Shown: piece after piece, positions 54,414-62,748 of the stretch
Layout: every line of letters begins with the position of its first letter
Position numbering within the stretch: the first letter of the stretch is position 1
From: SB25 sp050180705
GTDB taxonomy: Bacteria; Bacteroidota; Bacteroidia; Bacteroidales; Tenuifilaceae
Reading direction: 5' to 3'
NCBI GenBank assembly: GCA_050180705.1
Contig: JBFXDX010000017.1
Coordinates: 31,372 to 95,371, forward strand
Length of the DNA: 64,000 nucleotides
The notes under the pieces: generated by a model
Seen by the model: the letters and a program-made list of their open reading frames with translations, nothing else
Databases searched by the model: none
Told to the model about the DNA's origin: nothing
Position numbers and translations under genes: made by a program

Positions 54414-55649
54414 ATGAAAGCAGCATTGTCGAAAAACCGAGGCCTTTCTATGGTATATGGCCTACTTCTAATATTAATAGGTTTCTCTTGTACTGGAAAA
54501 CATACAGATTCAGGAGTGGTGTCAGAAAAACTACCTTGGTCGGAGCGTATGGCACTATCGCAGATGAGTAGGGATGGTGATTCCTTATCGTATAACGAAG
54601 CCTTAAAGTCCCGCTGGATTTACGATAAGGGTACATATCTGAAAGGTATTGAGGCCGTATGGAAGAAAACAGGTAATCCTATGTATTTCGATTATATAGA
54701 TAGAACCATTGGATCCTTTATTACTCCAGACGGTGAAATAAGAACCTATAATATGGAGGATTACAATCTCGATATGGTTTGTAGCGGCAAATTGCTGTTG
54801 ACTATATACCGCGAAACAAAGGAAGAAAATATTAAAGCAGCAGCCACGCTGTTGATGAAACAACTCGAAAATCATCCTCGAACCAAAGAGGGGGGATTCT
54901 GGCACAAGAAACGCTATCCTTGGCAGATGTGGCTCGATGGACTGTACATGGGAGCTCCTTTCTATGCCGAGTACTCTCAACTATTCAATAAACCCGAAGG
55001 TTTCGACGATGTGGCTAATCAGATAATTTTTATGGAAAGCCATACTAAAGATTCCTTGTCGGGACTTTTGTACCATGCCTGGGACGAAAGCAAGCAGCAG
55101 GATTGGGCCGATAAGCAAACTGGTTGTTCGCCTTGCTTTTGGTCTAGAGCAATGGGATGGTATGTTATGGCCATTGTTGATGTGCTCGATTATTTACCCG
55201 AGAATCATCCTAAGCGCGAGCAGATCATTTCTATTTTTGGCAACCTGACCGATGCCTTGCTTAAGGTTCAGGATTCTACATCGGGCGTGTGGTATCAGGT
55301 AATCGATCAAGGGAACCGCGAAGGAAACTACTTTGAGGCCAGTGCATCGAGCATGTTCGTTTATGCCATGGCCAAGGCTATACGAAAAGGATATATCAGT
55401 GAAAGTTATTATCCATCGGTTAAGAAGGGCTACGATGGATTAATTAAAACCTTTATCAAGGTTGATACCGACGGATTGGTAACTCTAACCGGTAGCTGTC
55501 AGGGTGCAGGCTTGGGTGGCGATCCGTATCGCGATGGAACATTCGAGTACTACATCAGCGAGCCTGTGGTCGATAATGATCTTAAGGGAGTTGGCCCGTT
55601 CATTATGGCCTCAGTAGAGATGGAGTATTTGGATGCTGCAAAAAAGTAA
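54414..55649 (+). CDS. Unsaturated rhamnogalacturonyl/galacturonyl hydrolase, GH105
   Basis: A 411-residue alpha/alpha-barrel enzyme of the YteR family with lipoprotein signal (LILIGFSCTGK). Signature stretches are GGFWHKKRYPWQMWLDGLYM and CSPCFWSRAMGWYVMAI, carrying the catalytic Asp. It removes the unsaturated uronate left by lyases, feeding KduI. Between GH28 (47-bp gap) and CE8 (26-bp gap). Confidence 0.93.
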   Translation: MKAALSKNRGLSMVYGLLLILIGFSCTGKHTDSGVVSEKLPWSERMALSQMSRDGDSLSYNEALKSRWIYDKGTYLKGIEAVWKKTGNPMYFDYIDRTIGSFITPDGEIRTYNMEDYNLDMVCSGKLLLTIYRETKEENIKAAATLLMKQLENHPRTKEGGFWHKKRYPWQMWLDGLYMGAPFYAEYSQLFNKPEGFDDVANQIIFMESHTKDSLSGLLYHAWDESKQQDWADKQTGCSPCFWSRAMGWYVMAIVDVLDYLPENHPKREQIISIFGNLTDALLKVQDSTSGVWYQVIDQGNREGNYFEASASSMFVYAMAKAIRKGYISESYYPSVKKGYDGLIKTFIKVDTDGLVTLTGSCQGAGLGGDPYRDGTFEYYISEPVVDNDLKGVGPFIMASVEMEYLDAAKK

Positions 55650-55675
55650 ACCGACGTAATTAAACTTTTGAACCG

Positions 55676-56620
55676 ATGAAAAGATTTTTGACCCTTTTAG
55701 TAATGTCCACAATGTTTCTGGTTGCCTCTGCGCAGGAGTATAGCATTGTGGTATCGAGGGATGGTACAGGCAATTTTCGGAACTTACAGGATGCCATTAA
55801 TTCCATTAGGGCATACATGGCCGATAGAACCACAATATTCATCAAAAATGGAGTGTATAAGGAAAAAGTGGTAGTGCCCTCGTGGCTTACAAATCTTACC
55901 CTTATAGGCGAAAGTGTCGATAAAACCATAATAACATGGGACGACCATGCTAATATTGATAAAATGGGCACCTTCAAAACGTACACTATTTGGGTACAGG
56001 GAAATGGCTTTAGAGCCGAAAATATCACATTCGAGAATAACGCTGCGCAGCTGGGACAAGCGGTGGCGGTGCATGTTGATGGCGATAAGGCTGTGTTCAT
56101 TAATTGCAAACTATTGGGAAATCAGGATACCCTTTTAACGGCCAATCAGGAGAGCCGGCAGTACTATGAGAGCTGCTACATTGAAGGAACCACCGACTTT
56201 ATTTTTGGACCAGCAACTGCATGGTTCGAGGGGTGCCATATACATAGCAAACGCAACTCATACATAACCGCAGCATCAACAGTAGAGGAGAACAAGTATG
56301 GCTATGTGTTTAACAAATGCAAGTTTACTGCGGCAGATAGCATAAGTAAGGTCTTTTTAGGAAGACCTTGGCGACCTTATGCGTGTACGGTATTCATGAA
56401 TTGTGAGTTGGGTTCGCATATCCTTGCCGAAGGGTGGGATAACTGGAGAAATCCAGAGAACGAAAAGACCGCAAGGTATGCCGAGTACAAGAACTATGGC
56501 CCCGGTGCAAAAACCGATAAACGCGTAGCGTGGAGCCATCAGTTAACCGACGAGCAGGTCAAGGACTATACCGTTGAAAAAGTATTCTCGAGGAACGATA
56601 AGTGGATTCCTTCAAAATAG
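55676..56620 (+). CDS. Pectin methylesterase, CE8 family
   Basis: A 314-residue secreted beta-helix esterase with cleavable signal (LLVMSTMFLVASAQ). The family motifs are complete: VSRDGTGNFRNLQDAIN, GNQDTLL, TTDFIFGPATAWFEGC with catalytic Asp, and FLGRPWRPYACTV. It removes methyl esters from homogalacturonan so that PL1, PL9 and GH28 can act. Last gene of the rightward operon; a terminator follows at 56689. Confidence 0.95.
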   Translation: MKRFLTLLVMSTMFLVASAQEYSIVVSRDGTGNFRNLQDAINSIRAYMADRTTIFIKNGVYKEKVVVPSWLTNLTLIGESVDKTIITWDDHANIDKMGTFKTYTIWVQGNGFRAENITFENNAAQLGQAVAVHVDGDKAVFINCKLLGNQDTLLTANQESRQYYESCYIEGTTDFIFGPATAWFEGCHIHSKRNSYITAASTVEENKYGYVFNKCKFTAADSISKVFLGRPWRPYACTVFMNCELGSHILAEGWDNWRNPENEKTARYAEYKNYGPGAKTDKRVAWSHQLTDEQVKDYTVEKVFSRNDKWIPSK

Positions 56621-56688
56621 TAAGGCGTTTCTTATGTTGATTAGTTAAAAGGTTTTGTTTTAAGATTTAAATAATGGTATGTACAGCG

Positions 56689-56721
56689 AGGAGCAGTCTG
56701 AGAGGACTGTTCCTTTTTTTT
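56689..56721 (+). terminator. Rho-independent terminator of GH28-GH105-CE8 operon
   Basis: AGGAGCAGTC (56689-56698) pairs with GACTGTTCCT (56705-56714, one G-U), followed by eight T residues. Confidence 0.9.
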
Positions 56722-56805
56722 GCTATATGTAGTATTTAAACTATTTCGACGATAAGACCTTCCATAGTCCTCACGACATGGAAGCATCGAATTATTCCCG
56801 AAAAC

Positions 56806-56889
56806 CCCCAACCACGAATTTTGGCCATTCAACCACGAATTTTTGAGCTTCAGTGCCAATATTTTACAATTCAGTAACTTTAAGGAGAA
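56806..56889 (+). promoter_or_regulatory. Second four-unit 21-bp direct-repeat array
   Basis: Units start at 56806 (CCCCAACCACGAATTTTGG), 56827 (ATTCAACCACGAATTTTTG), 56848 (CTTCAGTGCCAATATTTT) and 56869 (ATTCAGTAACTTTAAGG), each 21 bp. Unit 1 and unit 4 are close to units 1 and 4 of the array at 14815-14898 (shared AACCACGAATTTTGG and ATTCAGTAACTT). The last unit starts 28 bp before the promoter TTG, as in the first array. Probable LytTR activator site controlling the HD-IF2B gene. Confidence 0.7.
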
Positions 56890-56895
56890 ACCCTA

Positions 56896-56927
56896 TTTGC
56901 TAGAAATAAAGCCATTGTTTAATTTCA
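56896..56927 (+). promoter_or_regulatory. Promoter of the HD-IF2B gene
   Basis: TTTG at 56896-56899, a 20-bp spacer and TAATTTCA at 56920-56927, similar to TAnnTTTG with two mismatches at the end. A weaker -7 suits an activator-dependent promoter. Confidence 0.5.
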
Positions 56928-56941
56928 AAGCAATAAAAATT

Positions 56942-56979
56942 AACATCTATGTAGCCTAACCTTTTACATAGATGTTTTT
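56942..56979 (+). terminator. Hairpin with T tract in the HD-IF2B leader
   Basis: AACATCTATGTA (56942-56953) and TACATAGATGTT (56965-56976) form a perfect 12-bp stem with an 11-nt loop, followed by TTT and a T-rich stretch. It lies between promoter and start codon, so it could attenuate transcription. Confidence 0.55.
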
Positions 56980-57026
56980 GCTCTTTGCCTATTAACCAAT
57001 TAAAAAAACTTAAAGAATTATAGATT

Positions 57027-60008
57027 ATGATAGACGACGAAGTACTAAAAGAGAAACGAAACCGATGGCTATATAGCGAAATATTTAGAAACCGTTACGA
57101 GGTAATACGTAAAGGTGTCGAGGGTATTTTTAAAGACTCAACGTATCGTGTGCAGTTAAAATGGTTTACCATTCATGGGCCGGAGCATTGTAAGGCGTTG
57201 GAGAATACTCTGTATAATTTAATGCCAATCCCAAGTGAATCTCAGGATGATATATTTAGCTATTACTTTAATGGCTGCGAGTTTGTAAAAAAGGAACAGC
57301 TAACCGAATCGGAAAGATTCTTTTTAATAATTTCGGCATGGTTGCACGATTTGGGAATGATAAGACAAGCGAATAATGGGGATGCTGAGTTAGCTGATGA
57401 GCAAATACGTGATAATCACCATTCCAGATCGGAGCGGTATATTGCAGAAAACTATTCAATGTTTCATCTTTCCAGTGGAGAGGCTTCGTTGTTGGGGATT
57501 ATGGCATATTATCATCGAAAGAGATGTTCTATTGATGAGTGTCCCGAGAAGCTTACCATTTCAGGGCATGAGGGTGCCATAAGGGTAAGATTGCTTGCTG
57601 CCTATTTAAGGTTGGCCGATGCCATGCATGTTGATTTTACAAGGGCTCCCGCGCAGGAGTACGCCATACTGCTAACTTACAATATTCCAACTGCCAATAA
57701 GTTGCATTGGCTTAAGAGCAACTTTGTGTTGGGAGTATCGGCCGATATTGTTGCAAAAACTATTACTGTAACCTTTAAGGCGCTAACCGATGAAGTGATG
57801 AAGAAGTGTGTTCGGGATGCAAATTGTAATGATTTCGAGGAGGATAGGGATGATCGGTTTAAGGAGTGGGATAATTCCCCTAAAAAGGAAAATATTTTTA
57901 AGCAGACTTTGGATGCCATTTATGACGAGATCTATCTGGACTTGCAGGGCGAACTCGACAGCGTAAAGGAGGTTCTGATTAGGGGGAATATCTCCTGTTT
58001 TCTGAATGTAAAGAAGGAAATCTGTCAGGTTGAGATTAAGGAGCAGTTTCTGAACGACATAAAAACCATTCTACACCACTATCCATCGCTGAACAATCCT
58101 AGCGGTTCGTCGCTGCATCAAATTATTGTCAATACGTTGATTCAGATCTGCAAGGTTGCACAAAATGAATCCGAAGCAACAAAAAATGATAGAATTACTA
58201 GTTTTTTAAAGGATATATATGAGAATATTCTTAAACCTCGAAAGTCGTATATTGGTTTAAATAATCTTTATGATGGGCTCGAAAAGATAAACAAGGAGAA
58301 GATTCCAGAAGAAAGGATGAAGGAAGTTAAGCGTTTAATTAAGATTGATATTGAGAAGAAATATAGTGATGAATTAGACAGTGAGCCGTCAAAAAAACTT
58401 GCAATTGAATATATAAAAAGCCTTGTAGATAAATACGTAAGTGATATTTTCGATAAATTAGTAAAAGAACTTGTCGAAAAACAAAAAGGTGATTATGATG
58501 ATAAGAAACTAAAAACTTTTGTTGATGGGTTAATAAACGAATTTATTGAGAAGTTAAAAGAAGAACTCGTTAATAAATATATAGTTGGATCTCCTTATGA
58601 ACAACTAAAAAAACTTATTGATGATTTAGTAAAAGAGTTTGTTGATGGTCATCTTAAAGAGTTTTCAAATGAATTGATAGTGCAGGTTGTCGATGGCCAG
58701 AATAAATTTTCAAAGGAACAAATAGAAAAACTTATCAATTCCATTCGTGACGGTCTTGAAAAAAAACTAATAGATAATTTTATTGATGAACAAATAAATA
58801 AACTTGTCGAAAAACTTATTAAAGACATAAAGTATAAACTTGAACTTTGTAAAAACAAACCATTAACTGAGTTGGAGATTTTTTTATACCATAAACAGCG
58901 TAAATTGAAGGAGGATGCTAATGACGTAAGAAAAAATGCTTATATGTTCTTCTCTAATATAATATGCCATGATGAAAATAGTATTAAAGAGAATGATAAA
59001 TATAAAAAAGATTACTTAATAAGGATTAGACCCACCTTTTATAATCTGTTTCATTTATTTATACCAGAGGTAGAAATCGGGAGTAAAAATAACGATTCTG
59101 AAAATAAAGGCGAAAATTGTATGACCGATAATGAAAAACAGAAAGAAAGGGTCGAAAAGGAGTTCAAGAGGGAACAACGGGTAAATATTCTTCTATTTGG
59201 CTATAGCAAGCTGGTTATTAAAACCCTATGCGGTTTTCGCGATGCAGTGATTAAGAGTATAATTGAAAATTTAAGCAAAGAGTCCCCCGAAAAGTTTGCA
59301 TGGCATAAGATAGATTTGGAGAAAACAGCATCCAACTTATTCCGAATTTTTGTGTGCGAGGGGCAGCCAAAGAACCGGCTTGGTTGGAGTAATAAAGTTG
59401 TTTATCACGATGGTACAAACTATGCAAAAAAACTACACGAGTATGGCTTTACCAATATATTCCTAATCCCTGATGCTACTGCTGCTTCATTAATGGATGT
59501 AAGTCATCCTCAGATTATTCACTTTGTTATTATGGGAACCAATTCTTATGTACAGGGCGAAAAATTTATTCATTCGGCTGGTCATGCTATGGTTGCAAAA
59601 TTAACTTACCTGCTTAAGAAAGAAATAGAACTGATAGATGGGCTTAGTACAGAGAAAAAAGTTAAACCTACGCTAATTTTTTCAGTTACAACTGAGAAAC
59701 AAGGTGTGCGTGAATTAAATGGAATGCATCCAAGAGTAGAGGATGTTGAGGGTTGGGCATTTGCCCGTTTTAAGGACGATGAGGAGATAAAGAAACGTTT
59801 CTTCTTTGCCCTTAGCTCTAAGGATAGGGATACCATTAAGGGTTTTGGTAACGATTTTATGATTTACAACCCCAAACTTGATGAAATACCCTATGAATAT
59901 GCCGACTTGGTAATTGACGAGAATGATTATAAAATCTGCAAACCCAAGATAAAACCAGATTCTGATAACAAGGCGAATAATACAGGTGACGACACTATAC
60001 CAATATAG
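57027..60008 (+). CDS. HD phosphohydrolase-like / eIF2B-like fusion protein
   Basis: A 993-residue soluble protein with three parts. The N-terminal part (about 1-330) has HD-superfamily residues: His50/His54 in TIHGPEHC, His107-Asp108 in AWLHDLGMIR, His131/His132, and Asp198 in RLADAMHVD. The middle (about 330-700) is Lys/Glu-rich and helical with near-repeats such as LVKEFVDG, LINEFIEK and LIDNFIDE, and is more AT-rich than the ends. The C-terminal part (about 715-960) resembles the eIF2B/ribose-1,5-bisphosphate isomerase fold: ILLFGYSK, FTNIFLIPDATAASLM, VIMGTNSYVQGEKFIHSAG. Where active isomerases have GADRI this has GTNSY, suggesting ligand sensing without catalysis. Single gene behind a LytTR-type array. 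A stress or defence effector role is inference. Confidence 0.75.
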   Translation: MIDDEVLKEKRNRWLYSEIFRNRYEVIRKGVEGIFKDSTYRVQLKWFTIHGPEHCKALENTLYNLMPIPSESQDDIFSYYFNGCEFVKKEQLTESERFFLIISAWLHDLGMIRQANNGDAELADEQIRDNHHSRSERYIAENYSMFHLSSGEASLLGIMAYYHRKRCSIDECPEKLTISGHEGAIRVRLLAAYLRLADAMHVDFTRAPAQEYAILLTYNIPTANKLHWLKSNFVLGVSADIVAKTITVTFKALTDEVMKKCVRDANCNDFEEDRDDRFKEWDNSPKKENIFKQTLDAIYDEIYLDLQGELDSVKEVLIRGNISCFLNVKKEICQVEIKEQFLNDIKTILHHYPSLNNPSGSSLHQIIVNTLIQICKVAQNESEATKNDRITSFLKDIYENILKPRKSYIGLNNLYDGLEKINKEKIPEERMKEVKRLIKIDIEKKYSDELDSEPSKKLAIEYIKSLVDKYVSDIFDKLVKELVEKQKGDYDDKKLKTFVDGLINEFIEKLKEELVNKYIVGSPYEQLKKLIDDLVKEFVDGHLKEFSNELIVQVVDGQNKFSKEQIEKLINSIRDGLEKKLIDNFIDEQINKLVEKLIKDIKYKLELCKNKPLTELEIFLYHKQRKLKEDANDVRKNAYMFFSNIICHDENSIKENDKYKKDYLIRIRPTFYNLFHLFIPEVEIGSKNNDSENKGENCMTDNEKQKERVEKEFKREQRVNILLFGYSKLVIKTLCGFRDAVIKSIIENLSKESPEKFAWHKIDLEKTASNLFRIFVCEGQPKNRLGWSNKVVYHDGTNYAKKLHEYGFTNIFLIPDATAASLMDVSHPQIIHFVIMGTNSYVQGEKFIHSAGHAMVAKLTYLLKKEIELIDGLSTEKKVKPTLIFSVTTEKQGVRELNGMHPRVEDVEGWAFARFKDDEEIKKRFFFALSSKDRDTIKGFGNDFMIYNPKLDEIPYEYADLVIDENDYKICKPKIKPDSDNKANNTGDDTIPI

Positions 60009-60080
60009 AACAGTAAAGAAGAGGCTGGAAAAGTGGTTACTAATACTCCTAAACCTAAGGCAAAAACAGTAAAAAATAAC

Positions 60081-60126
60081 CAACATAAATTGTTTCTAGG
60101 TCTAGACCTAGAAACAATTTATGTTG
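60081..60126 (+). terminator. 46-bp perfect palindrome after the HD-IF2B gene
   Basis: CAACATAAATTGTTTCTAGG (60081-60100), centre TCTAGA, and the exact reverse complement (60107-60126). It lies 72 bp past the stop codon and probably acts as a terminator hairpin, although no T tract follows. Confidence 0.65.
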
Positions 60127-60162
60127 TATAGCTGGTTGTGTTCTCGTACTTCATTTATTTGC

Positions 60163-60170
60163 TACTTTTG
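60163..60170 (+). promoter_or_regulatory. -7 element of comB
   Basis: TACTTTTG is an exact TAnnTTTG, 18 bp before the ATG at 60189. A TTG at 60136-60138 is 24 bp upstream, slightly far. Confidence 0.5.
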
Positions 60171-60188
60171 AACGCAAATAAATGGAAC

Positions 60189-60899
60189 ATGAACAGTATT
60201 GAGGTTTGCTTTTCGCCATCGGTTTTTGACCATTTCAATTCGGCCGATAAAATTGTGGTTGTGGTTGATATTCTCCGTGCTACATCGGTGATTTGCACGA
60301 TGCTCGAGAATGGCGCTAAGGAAATTATTCCTGTTAGGGATATTGAGGAGGCTAAGGCCTATAAGCAAAAGGGATACTTGGTGGTGGCCGAGCGCAATGG
60401 TGCTAAGTTGGATTTTGCCGATTTTGGCAATTCGCCTTTCTATTTTACCCCCGAAACTGTTGCTGGTAAAACTATTGTGTATAGTACAACCAACGGTACA
60501 AATGCAATCACTGTGGGGAAGAATGCAAGTAATGTTGCCATAGGTTCGTTCCTGAATTTTAATGCAATACTGAAGTTTCTATTATCAAAGCAGAAAGATA
60601 TTTTAATTCTATGCGCCGGATGGAAGGGACGATTCAGCATGGAGGATGCCCTTTTTGCAGGTGCACTAGCATCAGAACTTATAAAATCGACCTCGTACGA
60701 GACTATATGCGACTCAACGCATGCTGCCATGGATCTTTGGAATGTGGCCAAAAAAGACATGCCTAACTACCTCGAAAAGGTTGCCCAGCGTCATCGTTTG
60801 CGGAAACTGGGACTCGACAATGTGATTGGTTATTGTTTTTCCTTCGATCAAACCGATAAGGTTCCAATTTTAGAGGGAAATCGTTTAGTTGCTCAGTAA
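60189..60899 (+). CDS. comB: 2-phosphosulfolactate phosphatase-like protein
   Basis: A 236-residue ComB-family protein: VVVVDILRATSVICTMLENG, YSTTNGTNAI, and ILCAGWKGRFSMEDALFAG are family hallmarks. In coenzyme M biosynthesis the enzyme dephosphorylates phosphosulfolactate; in Bacteroidota the family probably serves sulfolactate-related metabolism or another phosphatase role. The frame extends upstream to 60138, but that part includes the -7 element, so the ATG at 60189 is chosen. Confidence 0.88.
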   Translation: MNSIEVCFSPSVFDHFNSADKIVVVVDILRATSVICTMLENGAKEIIPVRDIEEAKAYKQKGYLVVAERNGAKLDFADFGNSPFYFTPETVAGKTIVYSTTNGTNAITVGKNASNVAIGSFLNFNAILKFLLSKQKDILILCAGWKGRFSMEDALFAGALASELIKSTSYETICDSTHAAMDLWNVAKKDMPNYLEKVAQRHRLRKLGLDNVIGYCFSFDQTDKVPILEGNRLVAQ

Positions 60900-61115
60900 G
60901 TTATAGATTTATTCCGGATATTGTTGTTTGATAACATCTCTTTAGGAAAATTCAAAAAAAACAAAGAAATTTGACGTATTATTCTACAGGAAATTTTAAA
61001 CTTAAAGTTTACGATGTTCTTAGTTGGAATAAATGTTTTATGGGCATTCTATCTGTGATAAACTAAATTGATTTGGAAAAATGGGCATATTTTCAATAAC
61101 TTAAAACTTTAACAG

Positions 61116-62195
61116 ATGAAACATAATTTTAATGCAGGTCCCTGCGTTCTTCCAAAACCAGCAATTGAAGCAACTATTGATGCTATCCGTAATTTCGATG
61201 GTACAGGTATTGGTCTTTTAGAAATTTCTCACCGTACTCCAGGTTGGGAAAGAATCATGGCCGAAACTGAGCAACTTTGGCGAGATCTACTTAACATTCC
61301 TGATAATTATGCAGTAATGTTTTTGGGTGGTGGTGCTTCAACCCAATTCTTCACAGTGGCTGCCAACTTGTTAAACAAGAAAGCTGCCTACCTACAAACT
61401 GGTGTTTGGGCAAAGAAAGCCGTTAAAGAGGCTAAATTCTATGGCGATGTTGAGGTAGTTGCTTCGTCGGAGGATAAAAACTATACCTACATTCCTAAAG
61501 GGTATAAAATTCCTACCGATGCCGATTATTTCCACATCACAACCAACAACACCATTTACGGAACCGAGATTAAAACCGACATGGACTGCCCTATTAACCT
61601 AGTGGCCGATATGAGTTCTGATATCATGAGTCGTCCTGTTGATGTTAAAAAGTATGCTCTTATTTACGGTGGTGCTCAGAAAAACGTTGGCCCAGCTGGC
61701 GTTACCTTCGTAATTGTTCGTAAGGATGTATTAGGCAAGGTTGAGCGTAAACTTCAAACCATGGTGGATTTCAGAACCCACATAGGTGCTGAAGCAAAAG
61801 ATAATTCAATGTTCAATACCCCTCCTGTACTTGCTATCTATGTAATGCACGAAACCTTGAAATGGGTTAAAGATATGGGTGGTGTTGCTGCAATGCATAA
61901 AATCAATAATCAAAAAGCTGATCTTCTTTACAACGAGATTGACCGCAACAAAATGTTCGTAGGAACCGCTGCTAAGGAAGACCGTTCAATTATGAACGTA
62001 TGCTTCGTAATGGCTGAGCAGTACAAGGAAAAAGAGGCTGAGTTCATGGATTTCGCTAAGAAAGCTGGAATGGTTGGTATTAAAGGTCACCGTTCTGTTG
62101 GTGGTTTCCGTGCATCTATCTACAATGCTTGTCCTATGGAAAGCGTACAGGCTCTTGTTGACTGCATGAAGGAATTCGAGAAATTGAATGCATAA
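61116..62195 (+). CDS. serC: Phosphoserine aminotransferase
   Basis: A 359-residue class V aminotransferase, second step of serine synthesis (3-phosphohydroxypyruvate to phosphoserine). The start HNFNAGPCVLPKPAIEA, EISHRTPGWERIM and GGGASTQFF are diagnostic; the PLP lysine is Lys189 in YGGAQKNVGPAGV. Upstream 60900-61115 holds only AT-rich DNA with a 13-bp palindrome AAACTTAAAGTTT at 60998-61010. Followed by a terminator, then serA after one inserted small gene. Confidence 0.97.
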   Translation: MKHNFNAGPCVLPKPAIEATIDAIRNFDGTGIGLLEISHRTPGWERIMAETEQLWRDLLNIPDNYAVMFLGGGASTQFFTVAANLLNKKAAYLQTGVWAKKAVKEAKFYGDVEVVASSEDKNYTYIPKGYKIPTDADYFHITTNNTIYGTEIKTDMDCPINLVADMSSDIMSRPVDVKKYALIYGGAQKNVGPAGVTFVIVRKDVLGKVERKLQTMVDFRTHIGAEAKDNSMFNTPPVLAIYVMHETLKWVKDMGGVAAMHKINNQKADLLYNEIDRNKMFVGTAAKEDRSIMNVCFVMAEQYKEKEAEFMDFAKKAGMVGIKGHRSVGGFRASIYNACPMESVQALVDCMKEFEKLNA

Positions 62196-62208
62196 TTAGT
62201 ACTATACT

Positions 62209-62242
62209 TGGGTTGGATGGTTCTCTATCCAGCCCATGTTTT
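62209..62242 (+). terminator. Terminator-like hairpin after serC
   Basis: TGGGTTGGAT and ATCCAGCCCA (one G-U pair, 62209-62236) with an 8-nt loop, followed by TGTTTT. Confidence 0.7.
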
Positions 62243-62248
62243 ATAAAA

Positions 62249-62277
62249 GAATTTAGAATTTAGAAGATAGAATTTAG
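62249..62277 (+). repeat. Short direct repeats before the first four-helix-bundle gene
   Basis: GAATTTAG occurs three times (62249, 62256, 62270). Similar TTCTAACT repeats lie after the gene at about 62681-62715. Confidence 0.55.
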
Positions 62278-62312
62278 CAAACGAAAAGATTTGGTAATGC
62301 ACATTTGAACTT

Positions 62313-62693
62313 ATGGGAAACAAGGGTAGTTTCGAGGATTTATTGATGTGGCAAAAGGCTCATAGTTTTGTTCTATGTGTTTACAAGGTAACCGCATCAT
62401 TTCCTAAGGAGGAACTATTTGGATTAACCAGTCAGTTTCGTAGAGCAGCAGTATCAATTGCTGCAAATATTGCCGAAGGATATAAGAAAAAGGGAGTAAA
62501 GGACAAACTTAGATTTTACAATATTTCGCAGGGCTCTCTGGAGGAATGTAAGTATTACCTAATTCTTTCTCAGGATTTAAATTATGCTTCTACTTATGGT
62601 TTAAGAGCTGATGTCGATGAAATTGGCAAAATGCTAGAGTCGTATATGAACTCTATGCAAAATAATAGTGGTTCTGTTAATTCTAACTCCTAA
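62313..62693 (+). CDS. S23/IVP-type four-helix-bundle protein
   Basis: A 126-residue protein of the 23S rRNA intervening-sequence protein family: FEDLLMWQKAHSFVLCVYKV, FPKEELFGLTSQFRRAAVSI, NIAEGYKK and the later FYNISQGSLEECKYYL are the family pattern. These form pentameric four-helix bundles, some of which bind RNA or DNA; cellular role is unknown. It is inserted between serC and serA with simple repeats on both sides, and a related gene follows serA. The C-terminal NNSGSVNSNS is low complexity. Confidence 0.9.
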   Translation: MGNKGSFEDLLMWQKAHSFVLCVYKVTASFPKEELFGLTSQFRRAAVSIAANIAEGYKKKGVKDKLRFYNISQGSLEECKYYLILSQDLNYASTYGLRADVDEIGKMLESYMNSMQNNSGSVNSNS

Positions 62694-62748
62694 CTTCTGT
62701 ATTCTAACTTCTAACGTTTCAAAAAGTATCAACTAAAACTATCAAATT

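Noticed and set aside
60900..61115. tRNA or riboswitch between comB and serC
   Set aside because: No cloverleaf or known riboswitch core is visible; only AT-rich DNA and a 13-bp palindrome.
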